A stretch of DNA of 64,000 nucleotides from NCBI RefSeq assembly GCF_923081025.1, contig NZ_CAKLPZ010000001.1, forward strand, positions 62,001 through 126,000, read 5' to 3'. Of this stretch, positions 7,810-16,944 are shown one piece after another (position 1 is the stretch's first letter; every line of letters begins with the position of its first letter). The notes beneath the pieces are model-generated. The model was not told where the DNA came from. It saw only the letters and a program-made list of their open reading frames with translations, and did not search any database. The translations under genes and the position numbers were made by a program. The stretch comes from Neolewinella maritima (GTDB lineage: Bacteria; Bacteroidota; Bacteroidia; Chitinophagales; Saprospiraceae).

Positions 7810-8691
7810 TTATTCCACGGTTTTGCTGGCGGCACTGACGGCTGCTACGTTGAATACTCCCAGGGCCGGCTGCTCGGTCGCCAGGTTGATGACGTTGCCG
7901 GGGGAGTTGGCTACGGGGATCTGAAATATACCGTTATCGCCGTTCTGGATCTGATCGCGCGCTACGCTCAGAAAGAAAAAGGCCTCCTGGCTCAGGGACC
8001 AGATCTCTACCTCGATCCGATCATCCGTCTCCAGGGGGATGAAACTGCCCGCTTCGTCGAGCTTGTTGATATTGAAGCGGATGGGGGCGATAAATACGAT
8101 GCCGTCCGTCCCGCTTCCGGCATCGAAGGTGGCATCATAGACCAGGTTGAGCTCCCGGGGCAGGTTAAGCAGGGTATCGTTGATGGTAGTACGTACGAGG
8201 TAGGCATCGCCTACTCCCGTGAAGTCCCGCGCGTAGAGCTGAGCATAGCGGCCCTCGTCCAGCCCGAGGCGTTCTTCCTCCAGGCGCACGGCGATCGAAT
8301 CAATGGGTGGTACCCGGTTCATGGTGGTGCGGCTGGCGTAGTCTACGCCCCCCTGCCGGATCCCTAATACAAACTGGTCGCCCACCGCACCGATCGTCTC
8401 GCCGGGTTGGGGTGTCCAGACGTAGCGGCCCGAATCCTGGTGCACGAAGGGGTAGCAGGCTGTTCCGGATTCCAGGCATACGACGACCTCCGCGTCGGTC
8501 ACCCCGGCGGGCAGGCGGTTGGCGTAGTAGTCCTGACTCTGGGTCAGGCGGATGGTCTGCGGCTCGGAGGTATTGGTGAGCCAGGCATCCACGACCAGTT
8601 CCGGTGTCTCGAAGTCGGTGGTGAGCTCGATGGGGTCGGTACAGGTACACAGGGCCGCGGCGAGCGCGAGGAGGAGGAGCGAGCGCATCAT
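7810..8691 (-). CDS. DUF4249 family lipoprotein-like partner of a TonB receptor
   Basis: The protein has 293 residues and a signal peptide followed by TCTDPIEL. A cysteine near residue 18 could be lipidated, although the lipobox is poor. The body (ELVVDAWLTN, IRLTQSQDYY, PGETIGAVGDQF) matches the DUF4249 family found next to TonB-dependent receptors in Bacteroidota, where it is thought to sit at the cell surface. Its start overlaps the receptor stop by 4 bases, so the two are translated together. The substrate is unknown. Confidence 0.87.
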   Translation of the reverse strand: MMRSLLLLALAAALCTCTDPIELTTDFETPELVVDAWLTNTSEPQTIRLTQSQDYYANRLPAGVTDAEVVVCLESGTACYPFVHQDSGRYVWTPQPGETIGAVGDQFVLGIRQGGVDYASRTTMNRVPPIDSIAVRLEEERLGLDEGRYAQLYARDFTGVGDAYLVRTTINDTLLNLPRELNLVYDATFDAGSGTDGIVFIAPIRFNINKLDEAGSFIPLETDDRIEVEIWSLSQEAFFFLSVARDQIQNGDNGIFQIPVANSPGNVINLATEQPALGVFNVAAVSAASKTVE

Positions 8692-11066
8692 TTGAAGGTG
8701 AAGTTGTAGGATACAGAGGGGACGATGCTACCGACGACGGAGAGCTTTATGGCTTCGGTATTGACGGCAGCACCCGGTGCGCTGCGGCCATCGGCCTGCT
8801 GTCCGTAGACGGTGAAGGGGTTGCGGCGGGCGTAGAGGTTGTACACCCCGAATACCCACTGGCCCTGCCAGCGGCGGTCGGCCTTTTCCTTCTTGGGGTC
8901 TAGGGTGAGGGAAACATCCAGCCGGTGGTAGTCGGGAATGCGGAAGTTGTTCCGGGCATCGCCGGCGTTGTTGGGTACGAAGTAGCCCAGCTGGTAATAG
9001 CCGCTATTGGCCAGCGTGAGGGGGGTGCCGGTGTTGTACACGAAGGTGCCGCTGAGGGTGACGCGCTCACTCAGCTCGTAGAAGCCGGTGAGGTTGAAGT
9101 TGTGCGTCTGATCGAAGCGGGTGGGGTACCACTCGTTGTTATTGATGCCCTCGACTAGGCGCTCGGTGCGGGCCAGGGTGTAGCTGATCCAGCCGGAGGC
9201 GCGGCCCTTGGTCTTCTTGAGTTGCAGCTCGGTACCGTAGGCCCGTCCGGTACCCACCAGCACCTGTCCCTCGACGAACTCATTGAGCACCAGATCGGCA
9301 CCATCGATGTAGTCGATCAGGTTATCGAACGACTTGTAGTAGGTCTCCAGACTGAGCTCGTACGCATTGTCCCGGAAGTTGCGGAAGTAGCCCAGAGCGA
9401 ACTGATCGGCCAGTTGGGGGTCGATGTTGTTGGTGCTGGGCGTCCAGATATCCAAGGGGATGGAGGCGGTGGTGTTGCTGAGCAGGTGAATGTACTGGGC
9501 GGTGCGCTGGTAGCTGGCCTTGAGGGAGCTGGTCTCGCTAAGGGTATACTGCAGGGCGGCGCGGGGCTCCCAGTTGAGCCAGTCCTCGATTGTCTCGTTG
9601 CGCTCGGTGGGGGTGAAGCCGGTCAGCGGACGGGGGAGTCCCTGCCGCAGTGGCTCGCCGAAGGTGTACACATTGCGGCCACCGAGGTAGGCGAAGTGAC
9701 TCAGGCGGATGCCGTAGTTCAGTTTGAATTTGTCGAACAGGGTGACCTCGTGCTCCACGAAGGCTCCCGACTCCAGGGCCCACTGCCGGTTGACGCTGAT
9801 GTCGATCCGGTCGCCCTGGCTCACGGCGATGGCGTTGGCCGGCTCGAAGCGGTAGTGGATCACCTGACCGCCGAAGCGCAGCACGTTGGTGGGGCTCATG
9901 AAGAAGGAGAACTCCGGCTTCAGGCTGGTATTAACGATGCTGGCGTCCCAGTTGAAGGCGTCTTCGTTGGGATCGTTACCGAAGTCGATGGCGTAGTCGT
10001 AATCGCTGTAGTAGGCCGTCAGATTGGCAAATAGCTTGTCGGAGAACAGGTGGTTCCAGCGCAGGGTCCCCGTGGCGTTGCCCCAGCTGAAGCCGGCGTC
10101 GTCGCCGGGGCTGAAGACATCACGGCCCAGGTAGCCGGACAGGAATAGCTGATCGCGGTCGTTGAAGCGGTAGTTGGTCTTGAAGGTGAGGTCGTAGAAG
10201 TTGAGCTCGGTATTCGCCAGGTCGCCACTTAGGAAGGGGGCGGCCAGGACGTCGATGTAGCTGCGCCGGCCGGCCAGCAGGAAGGAGGATTTGTCCTTCA
10301 CCAGTGGGGCCTCCACGCTCAGCCGACTGAAGATGGTACCGATACCGCCCTGCAGCTCGAACTGCTGGTTGTTGCCCTCCTTCATCCGCACGTCGAGGAT
10401 GGAGGATAGCCGGCCCCCGTAGCGGGCGGGGATCCCTCCCTTATAGAGCTTTACGCCCTTGACCGCATCCGGATTGAAGACGGAAAAGAAGCCGAACAGG
10501 TGGCTGGAATTGAATACCGGAGCCTCATCCAGGATCACCAGGTTCTGATCGATACTTCCGCCGCGTACGTTGAAGCCAGCGGCTCCCTCGCCTACGCTGG
10601 TCACGCCGGGCAGGAGCTGGATGCTCCGCAGTACGTCTACCTCTCCTAGCAGGCTGGGGAGCTTTTCGATGGTGCTCATATCGAGCTGCTCCACGCTCAT
10701 CTGTACGGTGCTCACGTTGCGGTCCTCCTCCGTAGCCGTCACGACGACCTCTTCGAGCACGCTGCCGGCCTCTCCGAGATCGAAGTCTAGCGTCATATTG
10801 CCGAGTAGCTCCACCTCCCGCCGCTGGTCAGCAAAGCCCAGGTAGCTCACGACCATGGTGTAGGTGCCGGGTACTACGGTAAGGGAGTAGAAGCCATATT
10901 CGTTGGTGGACGTACCCTTATTGGTGCCCTCCAGGTAGATGGTGGCACCAATGAGGGTTTCGCCGTTGGCCGCGTCGCGCACGTACCCCCGGGCGGTCAC
11001 ATTGGTCTGTGCGAATACTCCCAGAGTACAACACACGGCAAGGAACGTAAGTAGGAAGTGCTTCAT
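8688..11066 (-). CDS. TonB-dependent receptor with N-terminal carboxypeptidase-like domain
   Basis: This 792-residue outer-membrane transporter begins with a signal peptide ending ..GVFAQ. A CarboxypepD_reg-like beta-sandwich (about residues 22-105) carries the ATIYLEGTNKGTSTNEYGFY signature, then a TonB box-like EEVVVTATEE and the plug (about 115-225, with VLRSIQLLPGVTSVGEGAAG and NVRGG). The rest is a 22-stranded barrel ending VSYNFTFK. Such receptors take up large or scarce nutrients using TonB energy. With DUF4249 immediately downstream it forms a two-gene uptake unit. No neighbouring enzyme indicates the ligand. Confidence 0.93.
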   Translation of the reverse strand: MKHFLLTFLAVCCTLGVFAQTNVTARGYVRDAANGETLIGATIYLEGTNKGTSTNEYGFYSLTVVPGTYTMVVSYLGFADQRREVELLGNMTLDFDLGEAGSVLEEVVVTATEEDRNVSTVQMSVEQLDMSTIEKLPSLLGEVDVLRSIQLLPGVTSVGEGAAGFNVRGGSIDQNLVILDEAPVFNSSHLFGFFSVFNPDAVKGVKLYKGGIPARYGGRLSSILDVRMKEGNNQQFELQGGIGTIFSRLSVEAPLVKDKSSFLLAGRRSYIDVLAAPFLSGDLANTELNFYDLTFKTNYRFNDRDQLFLSGYLGRDVFSPGDDAGFSWGNATGTLRWNHLFSDKLFANLTAYYSDYDYAIDFGNDPNEDAFNWDASIVNTSLKPEFSFFMSPTNVLRFGGQVIHYRFEPANAIAVSQGDRIDISVNRQWALESGAFVEHEVTLFDKFKLNYGIRLSHFAYLGGRNVYTFGEPLRQGLPRPLTGFTPTERNETIEDWLNWEPRAALQYTLSETSSLKASYQRTAQYIHLLSNTTASIPLDIWTPSTNNIDPQLADQFALGYFRNFRDNAYELSLETYYKSFDNLIDYIDGADLVLNEFVEGQVLVGTGRAYGTELQLKKTKGRASGWISYTLARTERLVEGINNNEWYPTRFDQTHNFNLTGFYELSERVTLSGTFVYNTGTPLTLANSGYYQLGYFVPNNAGDARNNFRIPDYHRLDVSLTLDPKKEKADRRWQGQWVFGVYNLYARRNPFTVYGQQADGRSAPGAAVNTEAIKLSVVGSIVPSVSYNFTFK

Positions 11067-11112
11067 CGGGACTAGTCTGGCGGAAAGAAAGAGCTACCCC
11101 CCTTAACGACAT

Positions 11113-11145
11113 ACGGCGCACCGGAGTTAGTCCCCGGTGCGCCGT
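11113..11145. terminator. Perfect 12-bp hairpin, likely terminator of the small leftward gene 11184-11558
   Basis: ACGGCGCACCGG (11113-11124) pairs exactly with CCGGTGCGCCGT (11134-11145) around a 9-base loop. It lies between the stop of the gene to its right and the receptor gene's promoter region. There is no T-tract, so termination is inferred from position. Confidence 0.6.
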
Positions 11146-11183
11146 TGGTCGCAGATGTGACACGTACTAGACGCTTAAACAGC

Positions 11184-11558
11184 TTACTTCGGCTGTTCGC
11201 TGGTATCGGCCTCGCCTACTTTCAGAAAGTGGCCGGCCTCGGTGATGGTCTTTTCGACACCGGTATCGGGGTCGGGGTAGCTGCGCTCGTGGACCTCTAC
11301 GCTGAGCTCCTTACCGACCAGCTTCTCGGTATCCAGCTCGTCGCCTTCCATCTCCACGGCGCGCATAAGCTCGGCCAGGATGGGCTTGCTGGGTTCGCTG
11401 TTGTAGAAGCGCTGCTCGACGAATCCCTCCTCGGTCTCCATACGGGCGGCAAAGAAGGGAATGCCCTTGTACTCGCTCTTCCCTTCGGAGATCTCGGTGA
11501 TGGTGACGACGTGGCGGCCGTTCTGCAGGCGGGGCTTCTCTTGGACTTGTACTTTCAT
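11184..11558 (-). CDS. Small conserved-looking protein of unknown function
   Basis: This 124-residue protein starts at ATG 11558 (MKVQVQEKPRLQNGRHVVTI). A longer in-frame opening exists but runs through a palindromic repeat and is not credible as coding. The pattern is a compact beta-rich fold: short strands with conserved-looking GRHVVTITEI, YKGIPFFAARMET and GKELSVEVHERSY, recalling small phage-type or OB-like nucleic-acid proteins, but I cannot assign a family. There is no signal or membrane segment. It follows the aminopeptidase gene by about 200 bases on the same strand. Confidence 0.7.
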   Translation of the reverse strand: MKVQVQEKPRLQNGRHVVTITEISEGKSEYKGIPFFAARMETEEGFVEQRFYNSEPSKPILAELMRAVEMEGDELDTEKLVGKELSVEVHERSYPDPDTGVEKTITEAGHFLKVGEADTSEQPK

Positions 11559-11647
11559 GGTGGCTTGTTTACCCCCTAAAAGCATACTTAAAACAAATTG
11601 TTCGGTTTTGCGAACGGTTTTTATGCGTTCCGTGTGTCTGGGGTACG

Positions 11648-11727
11648 AACCGCGGAGGACACGGAGAAACGCAGAGGAACACGGGGCGGTACGTACGGCT
11701 CCGCCCCCCTCCGCGCCCTCGGCGGTT
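11648..11727. repeat. Imperfect intergenic palindrome (CGGAGGACACGGAG type)
   Basis: AACCGCGGAGGACACGGAG (11648-11666) is nearly the reverse complement of CTCCGCGCCCTCGGCGGTT (11709-11727), with three differences. Between them is a run of ACGGAG/ACACGG-like short words. It resembles the TAAACACGGA repeats elsewhere in the window in word content but lacks their outer arms. Confidence 0.55.
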
Positions 11728-11766
11728 GCCACTAAGTACCCATGACCAGACGCTACCCGGTGCGGG

Positions 11767-13089
11767 CTACTGGCTCAGCCAGGCTACAAATAGTCGTACG
11801 CCGAAGCCGGTCGCCTGCCGGTCCTTGGCGTACGGACCCTGCTTGAGGGCTACCCCGGCGATGTCGAAGTGGATGTAGCGTTCGTGGTCGTGCGTGAAGT
11901 GCTCCAGGAACTTAAAGGCGTCCGTAGCGCCGTGCAGGGGTGTGCCGCTGAAGTTCTTCACGTCGGCCACGTCGCTCTTCAGTCCCTTGCCGAAGTCGTC
12001 CCAGGGGGGCAGGGGCCAGACGCGCTCCCCGCAAGTCGTGCCCGCCCGCCGGAATTCTTCCACCAGCTTCTCGTTCTTGCTCAGCGTGGCGGCACAGACG
12101 TAGCCGAAGGTGCGCACCGCCGAGCCCGTCAGCGTAGCCACGTCGATCAGGGTGGTGGGGGCGTAGTACTTCACGGCGTAGCTCAGACCGTCGGCCATGA
12201 TGAGGCGGCCCTCGGCGTCGGTGTCGATGATCTCGATCGTCTTGCCGGCGTGGCTTTCGATCACGTCGCTGGGCTTGATGCTCAGGGCGTCGACACTATT
12301 GTCCGTAGCCGGCACGATACCGATCAGGTTGACCGGCAGTTTCAGTCGGGCGGCGGCCTCCAGGGTGCCCAGGGTAGCGGCCGCTCCGCCCATGTCGGAC
12401 TTCATCAGGTGCAGGTTCTGGCTGCCCTTGATGCTCACCCCGCCGGTATCGAAGGTCACCCCCTTGCCGATCAGGGCGGTCACGTCACCGTCGTCCGCCC
12501 CGCCGCGGTACTCCATCACGATCAGCACGGCGGGGTCTTCACTGCCGCGGTTGACGGCCAGCAGGGCGTGTAGCCCCTCCTCCCGGCACGCCTCCTTGTC
12601 CAGCACCTTGACGCTATAGCCGTAGGTTTTTCCGCTCTGTACGGCCCATTCCGCTAGGTCCTGCGGACGTTTCTTGTTCGCCGGTGCGTCCACGAGGGCC
12701 ATGATGCGGGCCTGCACGTCCGTCACGATGAGCTCCGCACCTGCGTCCCCGCCCGCCCAGTGGATGCTGCCGTCCAGGAGGGGGTGGGGGGTGTGGTCTG
12801 CTTTGCCCGCGCCGGCGGAGTAGCTGCCTAGCTTGAGTCCGCCGATAAAGGCCGTGGTAAGTCCGGGGTCCACGTCGGGCGCCTCTACCGTCACGTCCGA
12901 CTGCAGGTGTTGCCCGACCTCATGGCTCAGGGTACGGCCCAGGGTGTGCGTGGTCGCGGGTGCGGGGTCTTTGGGTAGCCGGGCGATGATGCGGGCTTCC
13001 GAGGGGCTGCGCAGGTACTTCCCCGGCTTGACTGAATCGGTGAACGGGTCGTTTCCTTCGGCGGGTAACAGGGTGATGGTGGTAGACAT
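11767..13089 (-). CDS. pepA: Leucyl aminopeptidase, family M17
   Basis: A 440-residue protein whose C-terminal half carries all M17 landmarks: GKGVTFDTGGVSIK with the metal-binding Lys and Asp, KSDMGGAAATLG, and the signature DTDAEGRLIMADGLSYA. The enzyme is a cytoplasmic dizinc hexamer that removes N-terminal residues from peptides. ATG 13089 is preferred because a -7 promoter element ends 4 bases upstream; longer in-frame extensions would run through bshA on the other strand. It is divergent from bshA, with 54 bases between the start codons. Confidence 0.93.
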   Translation of the reverse strand: MSTTITLLPAEGNDPFTDSVKPGKYLRSPSEARIIARLPKDPAPATTHTLGRTLSHEVGQHLQSDVTVEAPDVDPGLTTAFIGGLKLGSYSAGAGKADHTPHPLLDGSIHWAGGDAGAELIVTDVQARIMALVDAPANKKRPQDLAEWAVQSGKTYGYSVKVLDKEACREEGLHALLAVNRGSEDPAVLIVMEYRGGADDGDVTALIGKGVTFDTGGVSIKGSQNLHLMKSDMGGAAATLGTLEAAARLKLPVNLIGIVPATDNSVDALSIKPSDVIESHAGKTIEIIDTDAEGRLIMADGLSYAVKYYAPTTLIDVATLTGSAVRTFGYVCAATLSKNEKLVEEFRRAGTTCGERVWPLPPWDDFGKGLKSDVADVKNFSGTPLHGATDAFKFLEHFTHDHERYIHFDIAGVALKQGPYAKDRQATGFGVRLFVAWLSQ

Positions 13090-13093
13090 GGCG

Positions 13094-13101
13094 CGAAGGT
13101 A
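13094..13101 (-). promoter_or_regulatory. -7-like element TACCTTCG of the aminopeptidase gene
   Basis: On the minus strand TACCTTCG (one change from TAnnTTTG) ends 4 bases before the ATG, giving a leaderless or nearly leaderless transcript if used. Confidence 0.45.
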
Positions 13102-13143
13102 GCCGGAGCAAACTATTTGCGGGCCTTCCGCATTTTGAAAGAC

Positions 13144-14307
13144 ATGAAAATAGGCGTGGTCTGTTATCCTACCTACGGCGGCAGCGGCGTGCTGGCTACC
13201 GAACTCGGTCTGGGGCTTGCCCGCCGGGGCCACGAGATCCACTTCATCACCTACCGGCGGCCGGCCCGGCTGGGCTTCTTTCATGAGAATGTCTTCTACC
13301 ACGAGGTGGACAGCGGCGCGGACTACCCCCTGTTCGAGTACGCTCCCTACGAGACCGCCCTGGCCTCCAAGCTGGTGGACGTGGTGGAGAACTACGCGCT
13401 CGACCTGCTGCACGTACACTACGCCGTACCCCACGCCGCGGTGGCTTACATGGCCCGCAAGATCCTGCTGAGCCGCGGCCGCTACGTGCCCTTCGTGACC
13501 ACCCTGCACGGTACCGACATCACGCTGGTGGGCTCCAACCCGGCCTTCGCGCCCACCATCACCTTCGCGATCAATAAGTCGGACGGCGTGACGGCCGTGT
13601 CCGAGTCCCTGCGCAAGGATACGCTCGACAACTTCGAGATCTGCCGGCCCATCGAGGTGATCTACAACTTCATCGACTTCAAGCGCTTCCGCCGCGACAA
13701 CAAGGAGCACTTCAAGCGGGCCATCGCCCCGAACGGGGAGCACATCCTGATCCATGTGTCCAACTTCCGCCCCGTCAAGCGGGTGGACGACGTGATCTAC
13801 ATCTTCAAGATCATCCACGACCAGACGCCCAGCAAGCTGCTGCTCATCGGCGACGGACCCGAGCGCGGCAAGTGCGAAGACCTGAGCCGCCGCCTCGGCC
13901 TGACCAAGGACATCCGCTTCCTCGGCAAGCAGGACGCCGTAGAGGAACTGCTGGCCGTAGCCGACGTCTTCCTGCTGCCCTCGGCCAGCGAGAGCTTCGG
14001 GCTGGCCGCCCTGGAAGCCATGGCCTGCGAGGTGCCCGTAGTGAGCAGCAACGTCGGCGGTATTCCGGAGGTCAATATCGACGGGCAGACCGGTTTCACC
14101 TCCGGCGTAGGCATGGTCGATAAGATGGCCGAGGATGTGATGAAGATCCTGGACAGCAAGGAGTCGCTACGCGGATTCCGCACCCGGGCCCTGGAGCAGG
14201 CCGCACGCTTCGATATCGAGGCGATGATCCCGAAGTACGAAGCCTACTACCAGAAGGTGCTGGATGAAAGCCGCGTGCGGCCCGAGGAGCCGGTGCTGGA
14301 CTGCTGA
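13144..14307 (+). CDS. bshA: N-acetyl-alpha-D-glucosaminyl L-malate synthase (bacillithiol pathway)
   Basis: This 387-residue GT4 glycosyltransferase is recognisable as BshA from its start MKIGVVCYPTYGGSGVLATE, the HVHYAVPHA segment, the donor-site FRPVKRVDDVI and the nucleotide-sugar motif SESFGLAALEAMACEVPVV. It joins UDP-GlcNAc to L-malate, the first step to bacillithiol, the low-molecular-weight thiol used by many Bacteroidota. ATG 13144 gives the conserved N-terminus. It converges with madM with a single base between stops and no visible terminator. No other bsh gene is in the window. Confidence 0.95.
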   Translation: MKIGVVCYPTYGGSGVLATELGLGLARRGHEIHFITYRRPARLGFFHENVFYHEVDSGADYPLFEYAPYETALASKLVDVVENYALDLLHVHYAVPHAAVAYMARKILLSRGRYVPFVTTLHGTDITLVGSNPAFAPTITFAINKSDGVTAVSESLRKDTLDNFEICRPIEVIYNFIDFKRFRRDNKEHFKRAIAPNGEHILIHVSNFRPVKRVDDVIYIFKIIHDQTPSKLLLIGDGPERGKCEDLSRRLGLTKDIRFLGKQDAVEELLAVADVFLLPSASESFGLAALEAMACEVPVVSSNVGGIPEVNIDGQTGFTSGVGMVDKMAEDVMKILDSKESLRGFRTRALEQAARFDIEAMIPKYEAYYQKVLDESRVRPEEPVLDC

Positions 14308-14308
14308 G

Positions 14309-15055
14309 CTACGCCAGCCAGCGCAGTAGGATGAAGAATACGGACGGACAAAGCAGACAGCCCAGACCGGTATAAAAGGTAGCCGTCAGCGCGCCGTAGG
14401 GTACGAGTTTGGGGTCGGTAGCCGCCAGGCCGGCCGCCACGCCGCTCGTCGTACCGATCAATCCGCCAAACACTGCCGCGGCGTGGGGATTATCCAGTCC
14501 GATCGAGCGGGCCACCAGCGGCGTGGCTACGGTGGTCACGATCGTCTTCACCACCCCGGCCGCGATACTGATGGCGATAACTTTCGAACTGGCGCCCAGT
14601 GCCCCGCCCGTGACCGGCCCGACAATGTAGGTGCAGGCCCCGGCGCCGATCGTGGCCAGACTCACCGGATCGCTGTAGCCAAACAGGAAGGCCACCACCA
14701 CACCGAGCACGAACGACAGCGTCACGCCAAGGAACAGGGCTACGGTACCGGCCAGACCGGCCGAGCGGATCTTATCGAGATCGGCTCCCATGGCGGTGGC
14801 CACTACGGCGAAGTCGCGCAGCATGGAGCCGCCGAGTAGGGCCAGACCGGCAAACAGCGGTACGTCGGCCAGCCCCTTCTTATCGCCCAGGAAGGCCAGG
14901 GCCAGCCCCGCCACGATGGCCAGGGCAACGCCGGGGATCTTGCTGCCCAGCACGTGCTTCGATACCCAGAAGCTCACCCACATCAGTAGTCCGACACACA
15001 GAAAGGCGAACACCAGCCCGTTCTTGATCAGGACCGCTTCGATCAGCTCACTCAT
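14309..15055 (-). CDS. madM: Malonate transporter, MadM subunit
   Basis: This 248-residue membrane protein has about eight helices. Segments such as GALGASSKVIAISIAAGVVKT and GGLIGTTSGVAAGLAATDPKL match MadM, the larger half of the two-subunit MadLM malonate:cation importer first known from Malonomonas. Its start overlaps the madL stop by 8 bases. Together with madL and the acyl-CoA synthetase upstream it makes a three-gene malonate uptake and activation unit. Confidence 0.88.
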   Translation of the reverse strand: MSELIEAVLIKNGLVFAFLCVGLLMWVSFWVSKHVLGSKIPGVALAIVAGLALAFLGDKKGLADVPLFAGLALLGGSMLRDFAVVATAMGADLDKIRSAGLAGTVALFLGVTLSFVLGVVVAFLFGYSDPVSLATIGAGACTYIVGPVTGGALGASSKVIAISIAAGVVKTIVTTVATPLVARSIGLDNPHAAAVFGGLIGTTSGVAAGLAATDPKLVPYGALTATFYTGLGCLLCPSVFFILLRWLA

Positions 15056-15428
15056 GCTCGGTCTGCGTTGCGGCGGGCCGTCCGATCCGCGACAGAACCG
15101 GGACCAGCAGGAAGCCCCCCACCGTAGCCGCTACGCCCGCCAGCAGGGCCACCCACCCACCCGTGAGGGCTGCCCGCACGTTCTGCACCGACGCCATGGC
15201 TACAATGATGGGGATGTACATGGCGCTCCAGAAGAGGATGCCGCCCTCCGTGACCCTGCGCAAACCACCGCGGTGTTTGAGCCAGTTGTTACCGACGACG
15301 AGCAGCAGCATGGCAAAGCCCACGCCCCCTACGTCGCCGTCGATGCCGATGGCCGCACCCAGCAGGGTACCGGTGATCTTACCCACCAGAAAGCAGAGGG
15401 CCAGCAGGGCTACGCCGTAAATGGTCAT
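15048..15428 (-). CDS. madL: Malonate transporter, MadL subunit
   Basis: The 126-residue protein has four hydrophobic helices and the MadL pattern (YGVALLALCFLVGKITGTLLG near the start; NNWLKHRGG; GILFWSAMYIPIIVAMA). It is the small subunit of the MadLM malonate transporter. Its start codon overlaps the synthetase stop by 4 bases and its end overlaps madM, so all three genes are translationally coupled. Confidence 0.88.
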   Translation of the reverse strand: MTIYGVALLALCFLVGKITGTLLGAAIGIDGDVGGVGFAMLLLVVGNNWLKHRGGLRRVTEGGILFWSAMYIPIIVAMASVQNVRAALTGGWVALLAGVAATVGGFLLVPVLSRIGRPAATQTEHE

Positions 15429-16870
15429 GCGAAGGCCTGCTTGAGTTCCTGCTTGGTCACCTTGCCCATGACGTTGCGCGGCAGCTCGTCCTGAAAGATG
15501 TAGCGGCGCGGCAGCTTGTAGCCAGGTAGCCGCTCGCGCAGCCAGTCCGTGAGTTGGTCCAGGTCCAGCGTGCCGCTATCGGTGATGAGGCTGGCACCGA
15601 TCACCTCGCCCCACTCGGGGTCGGGCAGGCCTACGACACCGCATTCCCTGATGCCGGGGTAGGTGCGGAGCACTTCTTCGATCTCCAGGGCGGATATCTT
15701 GTAGCCGCCGGATTTGATGATGTCCACCGAGTTGCGCCCCAGGATGCGGTAGGCCCCCTGCTCGTATACCGCGATATCGCCGGTATGAAAGTAGCCGTCG
15801 GGGGTGAAGCTTTCGGCCGTGGCGTCCGGTCGGGCCCAGTACTCCAGAAATACGCTGGGTCCCCTGACCTGTATCTCTCCATCATCGGCCAGGCGGACGT
15901 CTACCCCCGGCAGGGGCTGACCGATATAGCCCGGTCTGCGCTCGCCCGCGTAGGGGTTGCTGATGGCCATGCCGATCTCGGTCATGCCGTAGCGCTCCAG
16001 CAGCGTGTGTCCGCTGATCGTGCGCCACTGCTCGAGCACCGATACGGGCAGGGCGGCCGAGCCGGAGACCATCAGTCGGAATCCGCGCAGGGCGCTGCGG
16101 ATAGCCTCCTGCTCCACCTCCGTCAGTACGTCGTAGTAGGCGATCAGCTTGTAGTAGATCGTGGGTACGGCCATGAAGACGTTCACCTCGCCCCGGCGGA
16201 AAACGTCCAGCACGGCCCGCTCGCTGAACCTGGGAAGGAATACGCAGCAGGCCCCGCTCCACAGCGCGCACGACAGCACGTTGATGATGCCGTGCACGTG
16301 GTGCAGGGGCAGGATGTTGAGGATCCGATCGTCCTGCGACCACTGCCAGGCATCGAACAGAGCCGTGATCTGGGCCTCGATATTGGCGTGGGTGGTCACT
16401 ACGCCCTTGGGCCGGCCGGTGGTGCCGCTGGTGTAGAGGATCATGGCCCGCCGATCGCTCTCAAGGTCGGGTAAGGGGCTAGTCTCGGTACCGAAGTCCT
16501 CGGTCCGCAGAAAACGGGTAGACACGGTATCGAACAGCGGCGATAGTACGGCTTCGAATTCCTCTGCATAGATCACGGCACTGGCCTGCGTATCCTCGAT
16601 CACGTAGCGCAGCGAGGGGGTCGGGTGCTTGGTGCAGAGCGGTACGGCAATGCCCCCGGCCCGCCAGATGCCCCACTGTAGGGCCACGTAGCCGAAGCTC
16701 GGGGGTACGAGGAAGGCGATGCGGTCTTCCTTCAGGTCGGTCTGGCCGGCGAGCAGGGTGGTGGCTACCTTCGCCGAGCGGTCCAGGAGCTGTGAATAGG
16801 TGTAGCTAGCGGTGGGGTCGACCACGGCGGTCCGTGCCAGGAAGGTAGATGCGCGGTCGACGAGGGTCAT
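15425..16870 (-). CDS. matB: Malonyl-CoA synthetase-type acyl-CoA ligase
   Basis: A 481-residue adenylate-forming enzyme. The AMP-binding motif is YTSGTTGRPKG (residues 146-156); further landmarks are LPLHHVHGI, ERYGMTEIGMA, the hinge YHTGD-like YFHTGDIAV, and the C-terminal lysine region NVMGKVTKQEL. Its compact size and these segments fit the MatB/ACSF3 group that makes malonyl-CoA from malonate, ATP and CoA. The assignment rests partly on coupling to madL and madM, which would bring the substrate in. No malonyl-CoA decarboxylase gene is nearby, so the product may feed fatty-acid synthesis. Confidence 0.85.
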   Translation of the reverse strand: MTLVDRASTFLARTAVVDPTASYTYSQLLDRSAKVATTLLAGQTDLKEDRIAFLVPPSFGYVALQWGIWRAGGIAVPLCTKHPTPSLRYVIEDTQASAVIYAEEFEAVLSPLFDTVSTRFLRTEDFGTETSPLPDLESDRRAMILYTSGTTGRPKGVVTTHANIEAQITALFDAWQWSQDDRILNILPLHHVHGIINVLSCALWSGACCVFLPRFSERAVLDVFRRGEVNVFMAVPTIYYKLIAYYDVLTEVEQEAIRSALRGFRLMVSGSAALPVSVLEQWRTISGHTLLERYGMTEIGMAISNPYAGERRPGYIGQPLPGVDVRLADDGEIQVRGPSVFLEYWARPDATAESFTPDGYFHTGDIAVYEQGAYRILGRNSVDIIKSGGYKISALEIEEVLRTYPGIRECGVVGLPDPEWGEVIGASLITDSGTLDLDQLTDWLRERLPGYKLPRRYIFQDELPRNVMGKVTKQELKQAFA

Positions 16871-16944
16871 AGGAGGGAGAGTAGTTGGTAGTCCACCAAA
16901 GCTACACTCTGACGGTAGAACGCGGAGCTAGCGCAACGGGCCGT

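Noticed and set aside
9222-10034. 270-codon open frame opposite the TonB receptor
   Set aside because: Antisense to a clear barrel-coding region, with low-complexity product and no start signal.
13090-13818. Extension of the leucyl aminopeptidase frame to 13818
   Set aside because: It would overlap bshA on the opposite strand. The M17 N-terminus and a -7-like element both fit ATG 13089.
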